The position numbers and the translations under genes were made by a program. Below the pieces are notes generated by a model. That model saw nothing but the letters and a program-made list of their open reading frames with translations. It did no database searches and was not told where the DNA came from. DNA of 64,000 bases from Taudactylus pleione (Eukaryota > Chordata > Amphibia > Anura > Myobatrachidae): assembly GCA_031769625.1 (NCBI GenBank), contig JAUIMM010000113.1, positions 10,799,001 to 10,863,000 of the forward strand. Direction: 5' to 3'. Within the stretch, counting starts at the first letter, position 1. Every line of letters begins with the position of its first letter. Of this stretch, positions 56,537-64,000 are shown one piece after another.

Positions 56537-57280
56537 GGGTTGGGTATGAAATCCTGGCTGTCGGGATGCCGCTGGTCAGAATACTGACAGCGGCATCCTG
56601 AGAGCCAGAATCCTGACACCCATAGAGAACAGCAGTAAGTATTTATCTAACCCCTACCCTAACCCCTACCCTAACCCTCCCTCCCTGATGCCTAACCCTA
56701 AACCTACCCCCCTAGTGCCTACACCTAACCTCCCCATCCCCGCACCCTAATCCTTACACTACCTCCCCGATGCCTAACTCTAACCCTCCCCCTAATGCCT
56801 AACCGTAACCCCTACTCTGACCCTCCCTCCTCGGTGCTTAACCCTAACCCCCCCTTAGTGCCTAAATCTAACCTCCCTCCCCGCACCCTAATCCTTACAC
56901 TACCTCGCCGGTGCCTAGCCCTAACCCTGCTACCTAACCCTGACCTCCCAATACCCTAACCCTCCCTCCCCAGTGCCTAACCCTAAACCTACCCTCCCAT
57001 TGCCTAAAACTAACCTCCCCTTTCCCGCACCCTAATCCTTATACTACCTCCACGGTGCCTAACCCTAACCCTCCCCCTAATGCCTAACCCTAACCCCAAC
57101 CCTAACCCTCCCTCCTCGGTGCTTAACCCTAACTCCCCCTTAGTGCCTAAAACTAATCCCGCCCTCCCTGCACCCTAATCCTTACACTACCTCCCCGGTG
57201 CCTAACCCTAACTCCGCTACCTAACCCTAACCTCCCCCTAACACCCCCGATACTTACCTTCGAGATGGGTTCTCTTATTG
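56537..57280. mobile_element. Telomere-like-interior element, copy H (longest array)
   Basis: Left end GGTATGAAATCCTGGCTGTC as in copy B. From 56650 to 57240 about 600 bp of degenerate CCTAACCCTAACC with recurrent CCTCCCCxGTGCCTAACC-type spacers; a higher-order unit of about 170-220 bp (CCCTAATCCTTACACTACCTC recurring four times) suggests local amplification. Right inverted end is cut short after CTTACCTTCGAGATG. Confidence 0.75.
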
Positions 57281-57289
57281 TGAGAATTG

Positions 57290-57900
57290 AACACCAATGT
57301 TTGATTTGTGTGGTTGATTGTGTTTGTCATGTCCGTTCTTTAATGCCCCCACCAATTCCATTATTATTGGTCAATAAAATTTGAAATTTTTTTGAAACAC
57401 CAGCACTATTGTATAGTTAATGTAGGCAACATGGGACAATGCACAGGATGCACCATTAGTGAGTTTTAAAGCCAGCTAACAGGATGCTTTACGGTCTTCC
57501 AAATTACAAAGGCAACTTATCTTCCTACTGAAAATATATATATACTTAGGTGTACTTCAGAATAGTTTTGCGCATGACTAATGCCACATCCGTCATAATG
57601 AGCTCTAACATGAAAATTAGTAGTAACTATTTTACAATTGTTTTAATGCAATTTGCTACCAAATATTTCACAATTCTGAAATGTTAGTAACAAAGTATTC
57701 AAATTGCATCAATGTCCACAATGAAAATTAAGCTCGAGACCCTTATTAATATAATTAAATATTGAAATTTCTGTTTAAAGTGTCGAAGTGAGAACTCTGC
57801 CACACTGAATGGGTTAAAAAGGTTGATACACACTATATTCTATTAACCCTCCTATCGCATAATCTTTCAAACCAGTGCTTCCAAGTGCAGCCAATCAGCT
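57290..57900. other. No gene recognised
   Basis: AT-rich flank of the candidate exon; no element recognised. Confidence 0.35.
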
Positions 57901-57903
57901 TAC

Positions 57904-58060
57904 ATGGCTAGCCGTCTCAGAGAAGCCCTTATGCTGGAAAAAGAGGAAGTCTAATTCCTCAAAAAAGGTTTGCAAACAACTCTCTGGAACATCCTTGGCG
58001 TGGAGCGGCTCATGTAGAGTTGGACTCACTTTACGTTTAAAACACAGATGTAAAATGCAT
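57904..58060 (-). CDS. Candidate internal exon of an unrecognised host gene
   Basis: Minus-strand segment with good splice signals: acceptor TTTGTTTTTTTTCAG immediately upstream (CAG at 58061-58063) and donor CAT/GTAAGC at 57904/57903. The 157-bp interval has one open frame: the first base completes a codon, then 52 codons end on a codon boundary. Product: CILHLCFKRKVSPTL, then HEPLHAKDVPESCLQTF and FEELDFLFFQHKGFSE. Composition is mixed, with amphipathic Leu/Phe-rich helices, and is neither low-complexity nor transposase-like. The ATG at 58058-58060 is out of frame with it, so an internal exon is more likely than a first one. I could not name the gene. Its end phase does not match the start phase of the candidate at 42592-42767. 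Confidence 0.45.
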
Positions 58061-58529
58061 CTGAAAAAAAACAAATTCATCTCAAGATGCCTCAAGTTCT
58101 GCAACTGTAGCAAATATACCAGGTGTACACCAGGAATAACATAATCATGAAGATGTCACTTGACAGTCTAACATTACCACTGGCCATAACTAGGGTAGTG
58201 AGAGTGGCACCGTCGTCCAAGGCTCTGCCCCCTGGCACCTACATTTGACTTGCAGTACTGCAAAGGAGCACCCTGCAGAGCCACCCAGTGTGTGACATTA
58301 CATGTTTGACCAGTCTCCCAATAATAAGATGGACATTCGGTCCCGATGCATGGTGGACCTTGACCTCAAAGTGTGCATTACTGGTGGATTGGGGTAGGGT
58401 TTGGGCTTATTTTATCCTGATTTCGCATGTCCAGACATTAAGAGGTATGGAATATAGCAGCCACTCTAGTGATTTATATACTATCATCAAGAAAGGTCCA
58501 GACACAATAACCAATCAGAAGTACATACT

Positions 58530-58563
58530 GATGTCATTATCATCATCATCTTCATCATCATCA
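58530..58563. repeat. (ATC)n microsatellite
   Basis: About ten interrupted ATC/CAT units. Confidence 0.9.
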
Positions 58564-58569
58564 GTTTGT

Positions 58570-59570
58570 ATTTTGTACCAGGGCTAGATGTCTTCCTCCT
58601 GACAGATATACTGGATGTGTCTGCTTCCAGGTCTAACTCTGTCACATTTACATGAGCTTGTAATGTATGTGATACATAAACCTCTAATGCATGTGACCTA
58701 TACCAGATCATACATTCCCATCTCCATTCCGCCTCTCTAAGGGAGTCGTTAGTGTAAATCTACATATGGACACACACAGAGGTGATTTTCTGCACCTATG
58801 TGGTACGGAGATGAGCATTGTATGCCACAGAACTACGCACTATTCCAACTCTACATGAGCCGAACCATATTCAGTAAAACTAACCTTCATCATAGGTTAT
58901 GTAGCAACATAGAAGCTTTACCCAAGTCATACATTGCTCCAATCCCTGTTTTCTTTATTGCAGATCTTTCTTGCTGGTAACTTTTGCCTGATTTTATCAT
59001 TTTATCATTACTCTCAGGAGATTCCAGGACTTTATTGATAATTAAATACATTAAGTTGTCACTAATGTATGAACTTTTTCATTACTCCTTCTGCCTTTAC
59101 CTTTCATAGAAAAATGCCTTTCCTCTTTATTTTCACATAAATGTATTAAAATCTACCCACACCGCATTGATTTAATAGGTAACCATGAGTTTATGTTAGG
59201 CAATCACTTACGTTATTAGGCATGTGATAGTATTTAAAGGACATTTCATTTTGGGTCTTTAACAGTCTGATCTGATGTACTTACATTGTTGTATTATCAT
59301 ATAATGGCAGAAAGTTTATGGGAATGTTATGAGAAAGAGACACCAGTTTGAAGTGTGCAGTGCAGCAGACATAAACTGTGATGCCCAGGAGACAAGTATA
59401 AGAGGAGAATAGGCTGATTCTGTTTCTATTGTAAGTGTATTTTGAGCATGCAGAGAAAAAACTTTTGTGTTCACATAATCCGTCTGCCCTTATGTACTCT
59501 AAAAACAGCATTTGCACATTTTTGGCATAACACTGTCATTCTCCATGTTTTGTAATTCCTGATTTTTAGA
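58570..59570. other. No gene recognised
   Basis: No element or credible exon. A frame on the minus strand near 58590-58680 (TELDLEADTSSISVRRK) looks mildly protein-like but lacks convincing splice sites. Confidence 0.3.
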
Positions 59571-59572
59571 GG

Positions 59573-59880
59573 TAAATTTACTAAGATTCGAGTTTGGTCA
59601 AGATGACAATCTCAGGTGAGTTTAGTCCTGTTTTTCATCTCGCAAATTACTAAAGACAAACTTGGGTGAGTTTGGGAGAGAGTTCTCATTTTTCACAGAA
59701 AAACTCGGGTGAGATTGCAAACTCGAAGCAACTCACCATCGGCCAAACTCTGATGTACTATTCATGAAAAAGATGCAAATCAGGAATTTACCAAGAATCG
59801 AGATTGCAATCTCGGGTGAGATTTTAGCAAACTCACAGAGAAACTGAAGTTTCAAACACCACATCCTGAGCTGCAAGTTT
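59573..59880. repeat. GGTAAATTTACTAAG repeat, tentative
   Basis: Repeated and inverted CAATCTCGGGTGAG, AACTCGAA and TTTACTAAG-type words suggest the arm of a miniature element. No second terminus identified. Confidence 0.4.
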
Positions 59881-59984
59881 TGCAGAAACATACACAGATC
59901 AGTGTGATTTATGTATGTTTCTGCATGTGTACTTAATTTAAAGTGTTTTTATTAAAATAAAAATGACATAGGGTCCCCCCCCCA

Positions 59985-60540
59985 AAAGCATAACCAGCCC
60001 CGGACTGCTCAGCCAGTCCTGGTTCCTAAATTTACAGGGAACAAAAACAGTAGGGTTCCCCCATAATTTAGGAACCAGCATCTGGATGCAGGGCCAGTGC
60101 TGGTTTTAAATATAGGGGAAAAAATGCATAGGGGTCCCCCTATATTTAAACCAGCACCGGACCCAAACTGACCAGGGTGTAATGCCACTGCCAGGAGACC
60201 CTATCACTGGGTCTCCAGGGCCAAAGCATTAACACCCCAACTCAGACAGCCCAAGCCAGAGATCTCAGAGGAGATGGGGACCCCCAAGAAGGGCTCCCCC
60301 CTCTCCCGAAACCCCAGGCTTACACTGAAGCTCGGGTCTCTTCCCCGCACCTCTGGAGCGGTGGCAATGGGGGTAATAATGTGTAAAATAGTTCTAAACT
60401 ATTGTAATTTACAGTGGAACTACAGGTGCCAGCATGTCTGCCTTTTGGCACTTGTGGAACTACAAATGGCTGCAGGCGCCTGGCACCCGTACCTCCACTG
60501 TAAAATAAAGTTAAAAAAACACAGTACACACACACTGTCT
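59985..60540. repeat. Dispersed repeat shared (inverted) with 8810-9470
   Basis: Contains GCCAGTGCTGGTT, TCTCCAGGGCCAAAGCATTA, GGAGATGGGGACCCCC and ACAGTGGAACTACAGGTGCC in the order expected for the reverse complement of 8810-9470. Confidence 0.6.
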
Positions 60541-60699
60541 AAAGTAAAACTTTATTACACACCTACCTACCTCACTCACACATACTTATCTGCTTCCAGC
60601 TGGTCCGTCCCCTTCTCTAGTAGAACCCGTTTGGAGTACCTGGAATAAAGATCCTATACTCACCTCCATCCTTGCGCTGGTCTCCGTAGCATCCAGGGG

Positions 60700-61200
60700 T
60701 ATTATTGCTGCTTTAAAAAATATTGACTCGCAGGACTTCCCGCAGCGGGACAGGCTTGCACCCTATTACATAAGTCCCCTGGAATATCTACTTTTGTTTA
60801 CATTTATCAAAGTGTACCTACAGTACAAAAGTGCAATTATAACTTATAATTAAGGTTCCTGTTTGTGATACCTATGTCTTGGCTTGGTTAGAGGATAAAC
60901 AACTGTTTGTTCTTGTGGGTGGAGTGACTGATGCCAGCTAGTTGGTAGGTGACTAGACAACTGAATTGTGTCTGTTTATAGTGAGGGTTGTCTCTTTGTA
61001 GAGAAAGCAATAACCCTTTGAACTGTGGAGCAGCTGTCTATTTTGAAAAAAATAGCTGATTCATTAAGCTGTGAGTTGGGTGTGGTTCAAAAAAATGTTT
61101 CCCTATGTGCCTGTGTGGGATGCTAGAGCACCTGTTTGTTTTACAAAGAAAGCAATAGATTTAAATTTAAAAAAAAACAAAAACTGCTGGCTGTTGTAGT
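60700..61200. other. No gene recognised
   Basis: AT-rich; GAGTTGGGTGTGGTxCA occurs near 61074 and again near 61518, flanking the following element, which suggests a local duplication. Confidence 0.35.
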
Positions 61201-61210
61201 GCTACACTTA

Positions 61211-61501
61211 AGGTGCATTCACATGTAACGATTTTGTAACCAACGATTATCTGTCAGATTTTCCCTTGATAAGTGAACGATTTTTTGAAGTGTAATGAAC
61301 AATTTTTACAAAGATGAAGGAAAAATGTTCCTTCCCTTAATGAAACCGTTATGTTGGACAGTCCGAAATGAACTACAAACGGGAGCGCGCTTGAACGAAT
61401 TTTCGTTCATTGTTATAACTAAGAAACTGAACGATTTTTTGAACGATAACGACGTCGTTATAATTAAATCGTTCAAAAAATCATTACATGTGTACGCACC
61501 T
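61211..61501. mobile_element. Harbinger-like miniature element, TTA duplication
   Basis: Ends AGGTGCATTCACATGTAACG and TTACATGTGTACGCACC, TTA flanks at 61208-61210 and 61502-61504. Interior of AACGATTTTTTGAA and inverse pairs. Same group as 51905-52254 and 22631-22910. Confidence 0.8.
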
Positions 61502-61624
61502 TTAGTGATTCATGTTGTGAGTTGGGTGTGGTCCAGAAAAAAAACCCTGTGCAAAGATGTTTTGATATTTGCCTTTGTGAATACTAAGGCAGCTGAACGG
61601 TGACTAGCTTGTAGTGTGATATTT

Positions 61625-62455
61625 TTGCCTAAATCTGCATTGTAAATTTAGGAAATATCACAGAGATTTATCAAAAATCCCTTGCAGGGACAGAGCTTGC
61701 GATAAAGCTCTGTCCCTGCAAATCCCTTCTGCAGTCTTCTCACTGTATTTTTCGCAAAAAATAAAGTGAGAAGGTGCCCACGCATGCGCCAGCTTGCTCT
61801 CCATACCCCAGCCCTGCCCCCGTGACTGCCCTTCCCCCTCATTTACACTTATCTCGTTGATCGGTACTCCAGTGATGTCCTCTGGGGCTCCGGTCAGCTG
61901 GTCTCCCATCTCCTGCACTTTGACCCTGGTCAGCTGCTCTATCTGATCTACAGGAGCCCGAACATCAGCTGACCGGAACCCTGATCACCGGTTCCTTGAT
62001 GCAGGGAAGTGTTTTGTTTTTTTTACTTTTTCTTTTATATGCTGTGTTCAGCTTTTTCTTTTATATGCTGTTTTCAGCTATTTAAACCACAAAGCTGATC
62101 ACAGGAGGTCGGGTCCTGGCTCTGCTCTGCCTGTTAGAGCAGAGAAGGATTCTGGGAACTGGGGGAAACCCTGGATAACACCATCTCCAGGTGGCATTAT
62201 TATCATAGGGCTTCCCCCTGTATTTTTTCACATTTTATTTTTAGTAAATCTGTCCAGATCACATTTCCCATTACAATTATGGAAAATGCGATCTGCTTAC
62301 TAAAAACATGTGATAATTAGGGCTTGGAGTAGAATTTTATGAATTCTGCTCCAATTGCCCTTTAGTAATGTATGTGAAACTAAAATAATGTGAAAAGGGT
62401 GTGAAAACACCCTTTTTAACTTTAATTTAGTAAAGATAATGTTAATAAATAGAGC
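61625..62455. repeat. Repeat with a perfect 17-bp hairpin
   Basis: Arms 61682-61698 and 61705-61721 (TTGCAGGGACAGAGCTT and exact inverse) around a 6-base loop. Also inverted TTTACTAAA-type words near both margins. Probably a miniature element; ends not fixed. Confidence 0.5.
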
Positions 62456-62459
62456 CTAT

Positions 62460-63725
62460 AGGGACAAAAGTCTGCAGTGATATTTACAGTATATACATGT
62501 CTATCTTAACTTAAAAGTAAAATGACATCACAATACCAGTATATACTGTAGGTATGAGAATATGAGTTGAATCGTACACGCAACTGCAGAAAATTTTATT
62601 TTATCAGTCTCTTACCAATATTGATAAAGGTGTTGTCCACTTAATACTGTATGTTCCATATATATTTTTTTTACAATATTAAATATTAATCATGTGTCCT
62701 CATTTAATAATTAAAATGAATCAATTGCCCATTAAAAAAAAAAACATTGTAATTCATCTTGTGCCCTTGGAACTCTTTTAAAATAATTGTATTTGTATAT
62801 AGTAAATTATAGCGATAGTATTACCTCAATAGGTTTAATTATTAATATATAGTTTCCCTAAAGTAATAATGGCTGGGGCTTATTATGAATAAGTAGTACT
62901 AGCTCCAGTATTTTCTATACTGTAGTGGCACTTATACTTCCCTTTCTTGCCTTTATTTCTTGATCTGAATTGTCTGAGGGGATACAAATATCAATACAAA
63001 ATATAAAAGCCCTTTAGGAGTGAAATGGAGTAAAATGCTGGCTAAAGCTTTCCCAAAGCAGACAAGCTAAGATTGGCAAGACCTACTACTTTATATACTC
63101 GTACATGCAGCCAATCAGACTTGGTCTTTCATAAGAACACTTTTGAATGTCTGCCCATCTATAAAACCAATTTTAGCTCATTTGCATCGGAAATGCTGTA
63201 AGCTAAGTAGCACGGCCCTGTCAGAAAGGAGAGGTTTTTTTTTCTTTTCTTATTTTTTTATATTTTTGCACAATTAATGACAAGATAACTGCTATCTCCC
63301 ATGTCACAACCTCATCTTTTTTTGCCAGTTTTTTTTAACAGGTTATCCTGCTGTTTCTGTAATTGCAAGTTAATGTATTCAATAATTTGTACTTTTTAAA
63401 TAAAGTAATTGGAATGGCCATTTACTTATTTTAAAATGGTGCCAATTTTCTGGCAAGTTTGCCTTTAATACATCTGGTGGTTTGTCAGAAAATTGCTGAC
63501 AAATAGCAAATTTAACAAATCATACTTACATTACATCTCACCTGATAAAACTCCAGCTCAGGCAAACCTCTTTGAAATAATCGTATTGTGCCACAGCAAA
63601 AACGATAATATGAGTAAATGGCAAATCATCATTATCATCATCATTATCAAATGGGGAAAATTTAAATAGCCAAGAGATGAGTGGAATTTAGCTTTAAAGC
63701 AGATCAGGCAAGGTGCGAAACCATG
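62460..63725. other. Apparently unique sequence, enhancer-like texture
   Basis: No element recognised over about 1.25 kb. 63170-63215 includes CTCATTTGCATCGGAAATGC with an ATTTGCAT octamer; 63400-63700 has TGGCCATTTACTT, TGCCAATTTTCTGGCAAG and an ATCATTATCATCATCATTAT stretch. The look is that of conserved non-coding DNA, but conservation cannot be judged from one sequence. Confidence 0.35.
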
Positions 63726-63729
63726 GTTA

Positions 63730-64000
63730 TTAGAGATGTGGGTTCTCTGCCCTGTGTTTTGGTTTTACATTTGGATTTATTTTTAAAAAAAATTCAAAAA
63801 GTTTTTAAAACCAGCTACAATCATGTAATTTTTGCAATCCAAAACACGGAAAAAATATTTGGATTCAAAATCTGAATTCCGAACCGCAGGAAGATCAAAA
63901 CTATATCTTGCATCTGTCTGGAACTCCCCAGGAGATCAGAACTGCGATTTGGATCTGTCCGGATTCACGAAATTCCGGTGAATCCAGATTTCTGGAGAAC
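63730..64000. repeat. TTGGATTT/AAATCCAG-rich repeat, cut by window edge
   Basis: AGATGTGGGTTCTCTG start, GTTTTGGTTTTACATTTGGA and later AATCTGAATTCCGAACCGCA. Similar in texture to 15985-16100. Runs off the window. Confidence 0.4.

Noticed and set aside
1..64000. CRISPR array, bacterial operons or a phage
   Set aside because: Sequence is eukaryotic throughout: SINE, LINE, PLE and DNA transposon relics, microsatellites and splice-type signals, with no tightly packed genes.

Overview
This window looks like vertebrate, most probably frog (anuran), non-coding DNA: intergenic or deep-intron sequence built mainly from mobile elements. The evidence is GIY-YIG Penelope-like retroelements (PLEs), Tc1 and mariner remnants, a tRNA-derived SINE, hAT and Harbinger-like miniature elements, and palindromic miniature elements of the kind that crowd amphibian genomes. 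No bacterial gene structure, rRNA, tRNA gene or CRISPR array is visible. The species is not determined.

Layout. 0.6-2.8 kb: minus-strand PLE fragment with a small inverted copy and a (TA)n tract. 4-22 kb: miniature elements, one Tc1 transposase relic (7.57-7.88 kb), and the first copies of a family with telomere-like interiors. 22.9-26.1 kb: AT-rich block poor in mobile elements. 26.4-27.4 kb: internally deleted Tc1 element and a telomere-like repeat block. 27.47-34.26 kb: a 6.8 kb composite PLE, the centrepiece, with a nearly complete degenerate minus-strand copy head-to-head with a 5'-truncated plus-strand copy. 35.3-37.3 kb: nested miniature elements and a LINE endonuclease relic. 39.05-40.45 kb: hAT-type element filled with a G-rich minisatellite. 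42-47.3 kb: Tc1 relic, candidate host exon, nested telomere-like element, SINE and mariner relics. 49.5-53.4 kb: three abutting elements, the first split by a 2 kb hAT-type element that itself carries insertions. 54-64 kb: more miniature elements, a second candidate host exon and an apparently unique, enhancer-like stretch at the right end.

Host coding content is slight. Two minus-strand segments (42592-42767 and 57904-58060) have splice-site context and protein-like frames, and a third (43765-43974) is weaker. None could be matched to a named gene. Their phases do not join directly, so they need not belong to one gene.

All recognisable transposase and reverse transcriptase frames carry stops or frameshifts, so nothing here looks able to move on its own. 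All homology statements come from reading motifs by eye; no database search was run.
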